Shown here in pieces: positions 1 to 12,218 of a stretch of DNA of 64,000 bases. How positions within the stretch are numbered: position 1 is the first letter of the stretch; the number at the start of each line of letters is the position of its first letter. The notes beneath the pieces were generated by a model. The model saw only the letters and a list, made by a program, of their open reading frames with translations. It was not told the DNA's origin and did not search any database. The translations under genes were made by a program, and so were the position numbers. Origin of the DNA: Ramazzottius varieornatus (lineage: Eukaryota; Tardigrada; Eutardigrada; Parachela; Ramazzottiidae); NCBI GenBank assembly GCA_001949185.1, contig BDGG01000015.1, positions 228,314 through 292,313 of the forward strand, read 5' to 3'.

Positions 1-34
1 TCAGCATCAATAAATCAATCGAACGCACAATATA

Positions 35-127
35 TTTTAGCCGTGGATAAAAGTATTTTAGCTGCTTTCGCCGCGGCTAAAATATTTTTAGCCACGGCTA
101 AGAACGGCTAAAACGGCTTATTTTAGC
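35..127. repeat. Tandem short palindromes
   Basis: Several copies and half-copies of a TTTTAGCCGCGGCTAAAA-type palindrome stand side by side here, so the stretch can fold on itself in several registers. No coding potential is visible. It could be the edge of an inverted-repeat transposable element, but no target duplication was found. Confidence 0.6.
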
Positions 128-143
128 TTCGCCGAGCCTTCTG

Positions 144-258
144 CTGTATGCTCTCCCGAAATTCACGTACGTCACTGACTCTCAAATCATTGGGGTCTTA
201 CCGTCTAGTTTTACACTCTGAATGGAGTGACGTACGTGAATTTCGGGAGAGTATACAG
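144..258. repeat. 115-bp MITE-like inverted repeat
   Basis: The two ends (144-176 and 226-258) are inverted copies of 33 bp with one mismatch, containing the core CCCGAAATTCACGTACGTCA. About 49 bp of unrelated sequence separates them. The short length and lack of an ORF fit a foldback MITE. It lies just downstream of the prominin-like gene. Confidence 0.8.
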
Positions 259-314
259 TATAGTCTTTTCCGCCTGTCCCACAATTTCTCGTCGAACTTG
301 TACTGATCCTTCAC

Positions 315-3300
315 TTACACGTCCACAGGTACGGCTCTTTCATAGTGGTCCTCGGCGTAGTCTGAGTTTTTCTGGATGAGCAGCTGTCTGCTTAACAGCA
401 CAGATACGACGACTGTCGGAGGGAAGAGGAAACACGAGTATATCAGCCCAAATCCGACGAGTACCTACGTACGGTTAACAATACTCTGGTCTTTCAGCCC
501 GCTGCTACGGTTCGGTCAATAAAAAAGTGTCAACAGCTAGCTTATGCCTGTCGGCAAGAACCTCACCATGTTTCCCAAAATCCAGTCACACAACAAATCT
601 GCTAAGGAATCAGTTGCTTGCAGAACAGGCTGACACATCCCGATGTGGTTGGTAGTCTGCAAAGACCTTGACATTAGGAGACTTCAACTCTCGGTTCGCG
701 CAGTAAATTAGGATCGTTCGGTCGGATTTACTGTACTCACCATGTTCAGATAATTTTCGATATAGTGGTCGATGAAACCCATCAACCGCGCTTTGAAAAG
801 GTTTGTTTTCTGTAGAAAGACACATACTCCAGCTTTCGTAATGAGCTGTATGGTCAACAGCTGGACGGAAATACCTCGGTGGCTAGGGGTATCAAAAATT
901 TCTGGGCGAACTCTGACGTGGCGCTGGACAACTGCGTCTCGAAGTGTTCCTGCTTGGTTTTCAGGTTGCCGATATCGTGTATGAAGTGGTCGACACCGTG
1001 CACAGCCGAATTCATTTGCTCCTTTGCCCAAGCGATATCTGTTGCCATCATGTCCACTAGAGTTTGTTGGGCTTCTGCTACCCTCGTCTTCTCGTGCGGC
1101 TTCTCTATCAGGCCTTCAGCGATTTTGCCCAGTTCTTTAATGGCGTCCATTACCATCACATCATTCAGCCCATACATCAACTAGCAAAGGGTACCACGTT
1201 ACATAACAGCTCACTTGAAAAATGAAAGGTCAATCCCACCGTTTTTTTCCTTTCCGTTAAATCGATGTCGAGTATTTTTTGATACTTTCGCATCAGCAGC
1301 CTCAGTGTCTCAGGATAAAATTGCTTATTTTCTATTCCGAGTTTTTTCGGGGTCAACCAGTCCAGGGCGTCGTTCAACCTCGCCTTAATCGTAATGTTTC
1401 GAATCCATCGGAAGTACTGCTTGGAGCTTGAAAATCGTTCACCGACTCCCGAGACCATATTCGCTCCCCTCATTCCTTTGGGCCGGAGTGATCTGAAGTC
1501 CAACATGTCGGACATGGTGGGCCGCGTGTTACAGATCTCTAAGGCTTTCCCGATGGTGGGCATCTCGGCCTGATATGTCATCGAATGGTCGTGCGGCATT
1601 TTCGGGATATAGGGCTTCTGCTCAATCAACGAAGACACCATCTGCCGGCACAAAGCTTTTTTACTTCCTGACCCAGTGTGGAATTCCAGGAAGTGATTCT
1701 TAGTTGCTCAATTTTTGAGTTTTTAAGCGCACCTGGTCGACTGCAACCTCGCTGAAATTGTCGGCTCGTATGCTCGGGCACACTAGTCCGGTCCCGACGG
1801 TTCCTCCCACGACAAAGACAATGCCCACCAGAATGAGTATTGTGGACAGAAACAAGGAAGTGTAACTTACTCTAACAAAGAAGAGCTCAGTGTTTTTTCA
1901 AGATGAAATTAGGTGGTACTTACTAGTTAGGGACGAACAATGGGCGCAATATTTGGGATGCGCTTACCCCATGAGAAGAAGTCCGGAGAAGTCGGATGGT
2001 AACTCGCGAGAAGTTGGCAAGACAATCGTTTCGTAATGACAGCAACCACACAGTCCACCAATCAGCCACGCAAGTGCGAAAAGCAGTAGCATTCCGTCCA
2101 CCACAAACAACAGCCACATTCTGGAACAGAGGGATACCGTTTTCTATGGTCGAGTATCACAAGATCCACTAATGTAGCGATAAAGGAACGTACAAGTACC
2201 AGGCTGATGGGGATCCGGTGGAGTGGTGCATAAGATGGAAATTTTCCGACATCTTCACCAGTGTGTTCAACATAGGCGTGGTCAGGTTGAACTCAATAGG
2301 AAATGTCCAGTTATGGATGCTTTTTTGCCATCTTGCCAATGTTTTATTCTGGTAATCTGTACAATATCGTGGGAGAAAAGATGTCGAAAATAGACACTTT
2401 TGTAGTCCGAGGAGTAAGTTCCAACTTTTCTAACTCGCCGAACTGGTGAAAGCTTTACTAAGAGACAATTTTCTCATCTACCATCAGGTACCGAAATCAT
2501 AAGTTAATTCGCAAACAGTCCTCCACATCTTGCTCACTTCTGAGCCAGAAAGAACCGGAAACCAACGGGAGATCATGACGGCTGGATCAAGGCCTAAAAT
2601 GAGCTGCGAATGGTAACTGGCCAAAACTTTACTAAATTCTGCTCAGCCGCCCACTCGGTTCAGTTGGTTATAGTCTGAATTCGTCGTGGGCTGCGCTACC
2701 TTCAGAATTTGACTTAGTAAAGCATGTCCTGTAGAAAAGGTAGGCCTGCCTCCTCGTATATGTACAGTAGTACCGTTACCCGAATTGACCTTCTCTTCAC
2801 CTGTAAAGTTGTTGTAGATCTCATCTTGAAGAACGTATCCAATTTGTTCAAACAGGTAAGTGGAGTTGTTGATCCACCCCAGCAGTCCTGATTCTAGGAT
2901 ATCCGTGGCTTCCTTCACTCTACTGTCGATGTTTAGCTGTGGAATACAATGTTCGTTTCCTCTTTCCAATGATCTGGAGAACTTAGGAAAGAAGTACCGT
3001 TCTCGAATTCACGTCATTGAGTAAGAAAACATCAGCATTGATCCGGTCGCAGAACAGCGGTGTAGTGCAGACTTTCTTGAAGGCGAGCAGGTCCAACCGT
3101 TCTTTAAAAAAACGTTCGGTCACGTTGTCAAACACTTCAGCGGCGGTACCCAGCTCCTGGTTGATGTTTTCAAGTTCGGTCTGAAGTTCAACCACGTCTT
3201 CAACAGAAGAAAAAAGTATTCAAAAGTCCAAAATAACAGAATAAAATTCGGCCTGTCCGAATGGCGATTTACAACTTGCATAACGAGTTACGTACTTTCG

Positions 3301-5357
3301 TGGAAAGAAATCGCTGCCCGTTTCCTACTGTATGTTTCGTTGTGGAAGAGCGAGTAGGAGAAACTGAAACTGATATCTTACCAGCAATGGTTGAGTTGAG
3401 GGCAGATACCCCCGCCCTCGTTTTGAGATCTATCTTGTTCGAGGTCCACACAGCGTCGCTGACCAAATCGGCGAACCCCGCGATATGGTCGTTTAGTTCG
3501 TCAATCAGCAGTTTCATGTTCGCTACGCGAAGTTTCTCAAAATCCGACTGCATGTTGTACACTGCGTCGCGGAAGTCCGCCAGTACTTTCTGCACGGTTT
3601 CGGGAAAGTAGTAGATGCCTTTGACCAATCCAGATCCGGCTATGGTCGTCACCACAAAGACTACACTAAAACAGGTCGGGAATCGTGGGAGAAGTTTGCT
3701 AAAAAACTGCCCACTGTAAGTGAATCGTCATCCGTACCCCTGCAGAGCAATGAGGACGAACAGAAGAATGACCAACACGACGAAAAGCCAACCGTATTTC
3801 CTAATGCTGTATGCTTGGTATGTTGATCCCAGAAACCCAAATCGCATCCGGAGAACCATCATGGCGATTGCTACAGACTCAACACATAGAGATTTATATC
3901 TTACAGGGTGATACTTTTGACGAATGAATAGTTTACCTACAAGCGGGTAGATGATGGCGGGAACCAGCATTCGGTTAGCAAAATCCACCAACTCAGCCGT
4001 TTCCTGCAGCACGAAAGAATGAATTGGAAGGGCGAGACATCGTACTTCACAGCACACGCACGATCGATAATTATGGAACAGTAAAAATTATGGAACAGCC
4101 GGAAAGGACGGCAAAAGGCAAATTCAACCGTAGAAGAGTATCGAAGAGTGTATTACCGTGAACTGGTCGCGTGCGTACTTCACGTGTTTCCGTACCGCCG
4201 TAGCGAAAAGGCCTGTCCCATAATTTTTACTGTACCATAATTTCCCATCGTGCGTGTACGGTGCAAGCGTGAATAATTGTCAGAAATGGGTGCTGGATGG
4301 AGCCAGATGGAAGCAGCCAATGGAATTTGCTCATCCAGCAAACTATAACTCTCGCTCGTTTTTAACGATTACTTTTGGCGTACACCGTATAACGTCACAC
4401 GTAATACGTATACTTACGGTAACTTACCGTGTTCTCCAGTAGGGACAAAAAGGCGGAGCCGTAACTCATATTTCCAGTTACCGCCATAGTCAAGTTTTCC
4501 AGTGCGCTCCTTACAAAGTCTGCCGACAAGGACAGTGCAAGCGATCGTCCAAAGCAATGGATAGAGATCTTGCAGTCTGCGCCGATGGTTTGAACAAACG
4601 AAAGTATATACAACCGAATCGCTTCCGTTTCGAAATGTTTGCATATTCAAGATTAATGATTCGCTTCGCGACTCACGAAACGAAGGAGGGTTTCGTTCGT
4701 GAATCACGAAAAAAACTCTTCGCCGATTTCCAACTTTCCTGCATTGCCTTGAGCAATACTCTGACCGGTGAAACGCACTGGGCAGAGTAATCCGTGCGAG
4801 GGCAGTGCAGGGCAACCAATCCGGACAATCAATCAGATTTGCATATGAGCCGGCACTGAGGATAACTTTTTCTAGCTCCAGACAACTCTTTTTCGACATC
4901 AAATTGTTGGCAATATTCAGCGTTTCGTTTGTTTGCTTCACTTATGAGTTTTGCAAGGTCGCTAATATCGCCGTTTCACCATAATCAGTTGGCATAACTC
5001 ACCATCAGTGACAAACTTGAGAAAAGTATCCCTAACAAAGTCGCGGGACATCTTCATTAGTTGGTCCGTGAAGTTCGTATGGGCGGAAAATTCGGACAAA
5101 TTTGGGGCATCATAATCGTGAATGGGGTGCGCAGGTATTGCCAGTGGGACAATTGTAGCCTCGTTCAGAGGTACAAGTTTCCTCCGACTGATCGTGACGT
5201 TGCTCGTTGATTTATTGGTCACGAAAAATCCATTATCCACGTCATCGGCGACTACTATGTGCAAATCTTTGGCTTCTCCATGTCCATCGGCTTGATACGC
5301 ATCTAATAGTAACAGGATAGCAAAAAGCGGAACTGAGCATGCTAGATTTCTTCTCAT
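315..5357 (-). CDS. Prominin-like five-pass membrane glycoprotein
   Basis: Prominins sit in cholesterol-rich plasma-membrane protrusions and have five membrane spans and two large extracellular loops. The proposed start (5357) opens a signal peptide (MRRNLACSVPLFAILLLLDA). Joined exons include 5003-5357, 4428-4519, 3937-4003, 3738-3870, 1968-2120, 1733-1871, 1240-1641, 875-1180, 741-809, 567-656 and 315-464; further exons lie at about 2640-3655. Hydrophobic spans are seen in 3738-4003 (two), 1968-2120, 1733-1871 and 315-464. Family marks are the short GLCGCC...LPTSR stretch after the third span, the HYIENYL segment, and MCQPVLQATD...LLC before the last span, which matches the CKPVATALD...LC region of vertebrate prominin. 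Splice phases agree across all the joins listed. Exon limits between 2.1 and 3.7 kb are less certain. Confidence 0.8.
4057..4254. repeat. About 198-bp MITE with terminal inverted repeats
   Basis: The left end (CGCACGATCGATAATTATGG, then a second ATTATGGAACAG) is mirrored by the right end (CCATAATTTCCCATCGTGCG). It lies in an intron of the prominin-like gene and directly abuts a divergent copy of the 165-bp MITE family. No ORF is present. Confidence 0.75.
4255..4393. repeat. Divergent copy of the 165-bp MITE family
   Basis: Shares the internal blocks AAATGGGTG, TGGAGCCAGATGG and AGCCAATG and the right-end TTTTTAACG...GGCGTACACCGTA with the intact copies at 12054-12218 and 30185-30349. The ends are eroded. 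It lies in an intron of the prominin-like gene. Confidence 0.65.
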
Positions 5358-6001
5358 GATTCGCCACCTCCAAGTATCAACATTGAATTTGACGTTTTTC
5401 TGCACTGTTTTAACAACCGTCCTGTACAACACATTTATCGTTGCATTCGAAACTCGAAGGTCATATCGATTGTTATGGTCACACCCCTCTAGTAGACTCC
5501 AAACAGTAGAATCCAAACCATGGCAGTAGTGTATGTTGAATATTTATGTATCTTTATGCGGGATGAACCTTAGCCCTAATAAAAACAATGCCACACAATA
5601 AAACAGCGGCTAAGTGAAGATAGTCCATAAACCTGTGAAGAAGAAAACAACTCAACAAAACGTTTAGCTTGAATGTAATTGTGGACAAGAAGTCATAAGC
5701 ACACAAGAAAATCAAAACCAGCTCGACCATCAAAGTCTATACACCCGCGAAGACAAATCCAACTAGACTGACCCAAGCGAAAACAAGCAGAAAAAAATAT
5801 CATCCAACGACTTTTCGTACCGTAGTCCAATAAACTACCGGGTAACTCTTCTCCGCACCAGCGTTCAACTCCAAACCAGCCAAACAACAAGAAGAAAAAG
5901 TAAAATGTACAAAACTACGAATAGAGCCTGTACAACTTTTGCCACATCGGATGGAGAAGAATACTGTCGCGTCAAAAACCTCAAAGCAACTGCCGTAAAA
6001 C
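5358..6001. other. Intergenic, no gene seen
   Basis: Upstream region of the prominin-like gene and downstream region of the IRF2BP gene. No ORF with family similarity or splice support was found; the A-rich stretches around 5600-5800 look like ordinary spacer. Confidence 0.5.
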
Positions 6002-9000
6002 TTATTCTTCCTTCTTCGGTGTCTTATACCCCTCTTCACCGCCCAATATTGTCGCAATCTCGCCTTGCATGAAGGCCCACGGGACGGTCGAGCCTTGCAG
6101 CGGACATCTTTCTCCACTGGGGCAATAGACATCACTGCCGGCACCCTGCTTCCTTATGCTATCTCTCGAGCAGGGAAAGCAAAACTTGTGGTGCGAAACA
6201 GAGGGACACTGGACAAAGTGTGTATCTTCTAGTCGTTCGTGGCATATCGTACAGCGCAGCATCTGGCTGCCGGCAGTTCCGTTGCCGTTGGAGGTTGAGG
6301 TCTGCAGCGGGCTGATGTCCCGGCCAATGTGGCCACTGGACGCTGAGGGCGCGCGGTTCTCTCCATCCAGGCCGTTACTTTTGCGCCGGCCGTGAGCCAC
6401 CAGGTGGGAGAACTGCCGACCCATTAGCAGGGACTGGTGTTGAGGTGATTCCATGGAGCCTTCAGTGGGCGAAGCTGCCGGGTTGGGACGGAGGGATGGC
6501 GATTGAACGGACAAGCTGGAGGATGACAGTGAGGAGGTTAGTGCCGCTGGGTTTTGACTGCTTTCGCGATCGCGAGGAGAACCGGCTTGAGTGGGAGCCA
6601 CCACAATTTCCTAAAAAGAAACAAAACTGGATGCAATTGAACATATGGGTATCTCCATATGAGAATGCGTCCAAAGCATCTTCGCTTGCAACTGGCTTCT
6701 TATAACATCAAGTTCTTTGGAATATCGAGCCGTACCATAGTTCAATTTGCCGCACTTTGCCGCGGTAATGAAACCAGAACGAGCGGTTGAAAGATTCGAG
6801 CTAACAAATCAGAAACCACAGGGGGTGTTAACGGGCAGTCTTGGCGTCGGCAACACACTCCAGCCGGAGACGCGCATCAGCGACCACGTCCGATGCATGC
6901 TGTCCGACTAAAGCTAGTGTTTGATTAATCGATCGAACACAGCTGCGCACATCGTATTTGACCGTTGCGCGTGCCGATTCATGCACCACACAGTCTTCAT
7001 GATCTTTTGGGTTGCCGCTTGTAACTTTGTGACCTGTGGTAGAAACTTGATTCTGCCTTCAGATTCGCGTTTCTCGGGGTTTGTTTGATGTGGGCCTAAG
7101 TCTTGTTAGGGTCCAGAAGCTTTAAAACGTTCTCCTGAGCAATTTGGTCAGACACACTTTGGACGCATTCTCATATGGAGATACCCATATGACAGGAGTA
7201 GTCAGTGTCACGCAACTTTGATTTCCTGTATTATTGGGCTATCTCAGATTCCATGGAATCGAAGACAGAACTAAGCCAACTTTCTACGGTATTTCCAGAC
7301 ATTACTCACTACACCGCGTACTCACCGGTGGGCTTCCTCGCAAGCTGCCGGCATGTGAGCTGCCAGGCGAATGCGCCAGCGGGAGGTTAGCACTACTCGA
7401 GCCTGCCGTAGCACTGGCCCCAGAGCCATTGCTCATCGAATTTCCCGCGCCGCCACTTCCCGTCAATGCAGCGGAAACTGAGATTGGCGGACTAGTTGCC
7501 GCAGTCGCCGCTGCAAACAACATGCAAAATTACCTGCAGTCAGCCCCGAAGGCTCCTCCATCGAGGGTAATCACACACACATTTCCCGCAACAAATACCT
7601 GTCTTGGGGGCAAGCGGATCTGGCTGGGAGCGTGGCGCCGCAGCCAGCAAGTGCTCTTTCCGAAGGCGAATGTCGTTGGTGCCGCCGCTACCGCCCTCCT
7701 TGCTGCCGCTGCCACTGCCACCGCTGTTGACGCTGCCCATGGACATGGGTCGTGGCAGCAGGAGATCAGAATGCGCCGACTGGACACTGGATATGACGTC
7801 TTGGACATGCATTCGTTTACTGCTGTTGGCCATGTCCACCACTGGCGGACTATTAGGATGACGGTGTAACGACATCGATGATGGCTTCATTTCAGGAACG
7901 GACTCTTCATCGATGCGGTCCATACTGGCGTGTGGACGTTTCTGCACTATCGATGTATGCATTGAACCTAAGAACGGAAAGAATATCGAAGTACCTTTCA
8001 ACCTGCCCCTCAACAGCAACGGCAAATCGACCAACAAACCACGATATGAACGTCTTTCCAAGTAGCGCACGTCTCCGGTGTTTTGGCTGGAAACGTGCGC
8101 AACTTAGAAAAAGATCTATACTAGTTTGTTTGCTATACTGTTAAACATATCAAAAATCATTCTAGAACTTTCAGGTCTGTGGTGGGGGCATACCTGACAT
8201 TTGATTGGGAATTGGCCCGACGTGGTTAGTATGGGGCTGGAGTGGGATACCGGAGCGTATTCCGGCGACTGACATATGCGCTTGCGTCAGTAGAGGTAAC
8301 CTTGTAGGCAGCAGTCCCGCACTGCTGATGGCGCCCATCGAGTTGCGGCGATCCGACATGGACATGTGTTCCACCCCGTTTATTCCACCGTTCATGAAGG
8401 GACTGGCGGAGAAATCCATTCGCGGTCCATTCTGCGACTGCTGCTGTTGTGGACTTTGCATGGACGGAGGACCAGACGACCTAAACGAGCAAGCCATTAG
8501 AATTTCTGTACAGACACACTACCTTTCGAGTCATCCGGGATAACCGGATAGGCAGTGCAGATAAACTACTGTACTGCCAGTTTTCGTCTCTTTAGAGCAG
8601 CCAATAATCCATCTCGGCAATTTACTACGTGTGAGCCACAAAATTATGTAGAAAAATGTCATGAAGAAATATATTTTACCTGGACTGTTGTTGTGTCTGA
8701 TGTTGTGAGTGCTGTTGTGGCATACGGATTTCCTGCATGCCATAGCGTCCTTCATGGTGGTGGTTGCTACTACGGGATATGTTGGAGGAGGATCCGGGTG
8801 GCGGGCCACTGCGGTTGTCGCCGTTCTGTAGTTCGTGAGGATTGCGGGAATATGACGAAGAGCTGGAGCTGCTGCTGTTGTGTTTGGGCGCTGATGGTGG
8901 GCCATTGGACATTGAAGAACCATTGCGGTTGGGCCCTGCGTTCTCGTGGACGGTATGAGCACGTTTCATCTGTCTAACATCGTCTATCACATGCTCTATC

Positions 9001-9499
9001 CGATCTGGACCTGCAACCATTACAGATCGCTATTAACAACCATACCTAAAAAACGTACCAAATAAAGTTGCCTTCTCCAAGCCATATACAAAAGTAAAAA
9101 AATCACGAGCGGCTGTTTTTGAAATTTCAGCCCATGCGGGCCACTCGTAAGTTGAGGTATTTTCGATTTTGAAACTTCGTGAGTGGCATATTCTTCGCAG
9201 CCTAAGACCTACAGAGTAACGACGATTTGCTACGTACGATATTGCCATATTCTCCAGTTATTAAAACGAACAAAGTGGAGTTGCAGGCTATTAGATGATA
9301 CTTGGCCTGGACCATTACTATTACATCCCGGTGGTGGCTTACCTTCGTAATTGACACATCCCCGACATACGGGTTCGGAAAATTCCAACAGCATGGCCCA
9401 TGGATAGCGAGGGAGATCGCACAGATAGCAATGTTGTCTCGAAGCGCGATACATGTTCTCAATCATGAATGGAGAAGATTTGGCCAAAGTGACAGGCAT
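6002..9499 (-). CDS. IRF2BP-family zinc-finger/C3HC4 RING protein
   Basis: Members of this family (IRF2BP1, IRF2BP2, IRF2BPL) are nuclear transcriptional co-repressors. Exon 1 (9343-9499) carries the family's N-terminal zinc finger, with [13 protein letters not shown] and [12 protein letters not shown]. It splices in phase to 8680-9010 ([20 protein letters not shown], then a Ser- and His-rich region). Low-complexity middle exons lie at about 8191-8476, 7604-7965 and 7302-7540. The last exon (6002 to about 6608) ends in the C-terminal [23 protein letters not shown], then [22 protein letters not shown] and [12 protein letters not shown], all closely matching the family. The start is uncertain; 9499 is chosen because it opens a short leader before the zinc finger, and methionines at 9469 and 9580 are alternatives. 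Confidence 0.93.
6642..7191. repeat. 550-bp inverted-repeat element in an IRF2BP intron
   Basis: The ends are perfect inverted copies of about 35 bp, beginning CATATGGGTATCTCCATATG and continuing AGAATGCGTCCAAAG. The interior has no coding content. It sits in the intron before the last IRF2BP exon. The arms themselves contain a smaller CATATG...CATATG palindrome. No clear target-site duplication was recognised, so the superfamily is open. Confidence 0.8.
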
Positions 9500-11753
9500 A
9501 TATACACGCAATGTGTAATCCCGAAAGAAGATCCAACATCTACAGTGGCGCTGCTTCGTTCCTCTACATGTCCTTATCACCCCGAGTCATCTCTCCGGGG
9601 ATCATTCCTCTCCGTTCCCTCTGCAACCAGAGCACACACGGGTTACATAAAATCGTAGGTGAGGTTAATGTCAGCCTTATCAGCACAGCTATAGTCCAAT
9701 GTTCGTCATTCATCTTCCAGGGCATGTTGCATTATACATTGCACCGGACGTAGCTAGATGATCCCCGAGATTTCCTACTCTACATCAAGCGTCTCTTCCA
9801 CCTACCCACACATAAGATAAGTCAGTACAGGAAGAAGCCTGGAATCCATCAAACTTGTTAGGCTCATTATCAAATCCGATCAACTTCAAAAATCTAATTC
9901 CTAACTGCATTTCTTAACGCCAGCTAACTTATCACTGTCAGCTGTTCGTCATCCGGAGCATCATCAATAAGTAACTCGTAGCAATGACGTCACCAATCAA
10001 CCGCCCATTTCGCACGGTACACACAGGGCTTAGCTGACGTCACTGCAGTCATCGTCACAGAGCGTCTATTAACATCGTCCCAACGGTTGAAACTAACTTG
10101 ACCAAACGAAGCAGGATTACCATGATCCAAGGAAGTTACTTCCATACCAATGACAGTAAAACCTTTCACCCGTTGAGCATGTCCACCTTGATATTATCGA
10201 ATTTCTATGGACCTATGTACCGTCAGGGCAAACCCTGCGAATGTTTCAAGGTGAAACGTAAGACAGCTATCATCTATTCAACAAATCAAAAGCACCCACG
10301 AGCGGATTGTTATACGGTAATTACAAGGAGTAATAATCTGCCCGTCGCGAAATGGAAATTCCCGGAATGATTGCCGCTTTCACCTCCCGCAAATCTGCCT
10401 TACTGTAGGTATGTCACGTGCGCCACTGATCCGATGCAGGTATAATTAAAGCTCGCACCAGGAAATGTTTTTCACCTGTACGCAAAAAGGATCTGTTATA
10501 TCCAGAACGGCAAACAATCGTTGCTGGAAAAAAAGGGAAACAGAAGACGCCAAGAGTTTAAATAAAACTGAGAAGTTAAACTGGGCGAGCCGCGAGTCAA
10601 ACAAAGAAGAAAAACACAAAATTTCCGCAAGGAAATTACGTACACGTACTGAAAGTTTTCTTCTTGTCAGTTCGACTGAAGGTAACGAAGTTCAAAGATG
10701 AGCCGAGAGCTAGCCTGAAGGCTATACGGTGTGCTGCCGTCTGGTTGATCGAGAATCTGTTCTATTCCTCCGAGGTTTCTACCTGAGGCTGCAATCACTA
10801 ATCAGTGGCTTCCGATCATCATCGGTGTTATGCTCGGTCGTTCATTTCTTACCGCACGTCAAGTAACCTCCTTGCAGCTTTGTTCTCAGAATCCATGCGG
10901 CCTCGACGGAATTCATTTCCGGTTGCCGCATTGTTTCGGAGCCAGAATCGAGGTTTGAATATATTGATTTCTGCACCTTCTGCTAAGAGACTATGATCGA
11001 CCGGAAGCAAAATGGGGACTTTCTGCAAAAACAGCCGCCATTTGATTTATTCAACAACATGATTTTCCCCATTGGAATGCGACCGCGGTAACTTGTATTG
11101 TCAATAAGAATATGATAATCATTTTGGAAGCAGTTTTCAAGCCTGTGGATTTTCCCCTGGCTACATTTTCAAGTGAACTTGGGTTTCTTGATACTTCCGT
11201 TATCCGGATAGACGGATTAAATATTGAGGGTTAGCCGTGATGCTCGTGCATACAATGAGGAGATTAAGTTAGCGTTGAGCTCTTCAGTCCTTCTTAGAAC
11301 TACTGGTCCTAAATCGGGAAGATGATTGGTTTCCGAGTAAGACTAGCACGTGCGCACGCCGGTCCAACCGGGGTATTAGGACCAGCCCAATTGAAGACCG
11401 GATGATTACCGGGATCCAGATGATCGGATCGTGGTAGATCCTGCTCAACTATGAAGCAAGTCAAGCAAGTGCCACCTCATCTCACCTGATAACTTAATGT
11501 CATACTGGCAACAGGAGACTAAAGATTCTCATGGACATCGTCACAAGGATTCAATGGTTTGGTTGGGACAATTAACCGAAAGCTGAGATCCCAAATGTGG
11601 TCGTCTATAGGCGGGTCCAGAAAGGAGGGCATCTCACCGAATTCAGGACCTTGTTGAGACTATGTTGGCAGAATGTGGCAATATGGCGCCATGTGATAAA
11701 GCAGTCTCTTGTTTCACATACGAGTGTTAAGTCTACTGCACTTCACGAATATC
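9500..11753. other. Gene-poor spacer
   Basis: No ORF here combines length, splice signals and family similarity. The only function inferred is upstream flank of the IRF2BP gene, near 9.5 kb. CRE-like TGACGTCA half-sites occur around 9985-10040 but were not assigned. Confidence 0.4.
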
Positions 11754-11826
11754 GCCCTTGTAGCTAAGTGGCTATAGCGCTGGCCTTCTAAGCCAGAGGT
11801 CATGGGTTCGACCCCCATCAAGGGTG
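11754..11826 (+). tRNA. tRNA-Arg(TCT)
   Basis: A complete cloverleaf can be drawn: acceptor stem GCCCTTG/CAAGGGT (first pair G-U), D stem GCTA/TAGC, anticodon stem CTGGC/GCCAG with loop CTTCTAA (anticodon TCT), a five-base variable loop, and T stem ATGGG/CCCAT with loop TTCGACC. It is 73 nt long with no intron and no encoded CCA. The internal A and B boxes are intact, so Pol III transcription is expected. Confidence 0.95.
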
Positions 11827-11827
11827 C

Positions 11828-11832
11828 TTTTT
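11828..11832 (+). terminator. Pol III T-run terminator
   Basis: Five consecutive T residues follow the tRNA-Arg by one base, with further T-rich sequence beyond, as expected for RNA polymerase III termination. Confidence 0.8.
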
Positions 11833-12053
11833 AGCTTTTTCCATAACACTAGTCGATTATTCTTTCCTCATCGGTGCAGCTCCGAACAATCGACACTGCC
11901 GGTCTTTTATTTTTTTTAAGTTCAAAGGTTTCAGAAATCGTTAAATCTATTGTCAAAATTTCTAGTCGGGGAGTCAAGAAACATGCACGCAGTTTCCCAA
12001 GTTTCTGTTACAGCTCACGCATTCCGTGCGGTAACTCTATTTCCTGGAAAGTA

Positions 12054-12218
12054 CAGTGTACGACAAAATAAACCGTTAAAAATGGGTGTATGGAGCCAGA
12101 TGGTTAAAGCCAATGAAATTTGCGCATGGTGCAAAACTTAGTTCTCATTGGCTGAGTCGTAAGTGAGCTCAGCTGGAGTTTTACGCCCAGTTTTAACGGT
12201 CACTTTTGTCGTACACTG
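12054..12218. repeat. 165-bp MITE, TA target duplication
   Basis: Begins CAGTGTACGACAAAATAAAC and ends with the near-complementary GTCGTACACTG, flanked on both sides by TA. It is exactly the same length as the copy at 30185-30349 and nearly identical to it. TA duplication and CAGTGTACG termini point to mobilisation by a Tc1/mariner transposase. The element reads open in one frame for about 29 codons, which matters for the ADAM gene copy. Confidence 0.9.

Noticed and set aside
9985-10040. TGACGTCA-like motifs considered as CRE promoter elements
   Set aside because: The motif is short, recurs in transposon arms as well, and no gene start is close enough to support a regulatory role.
11950-12141. 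Short ORF containing KPLKMGVWSQMVKANE
   Set aside because: It is the open left half of the 165-bp MITE. The same residues at the ADAM C terminus come from the same element, so this is not a gene.
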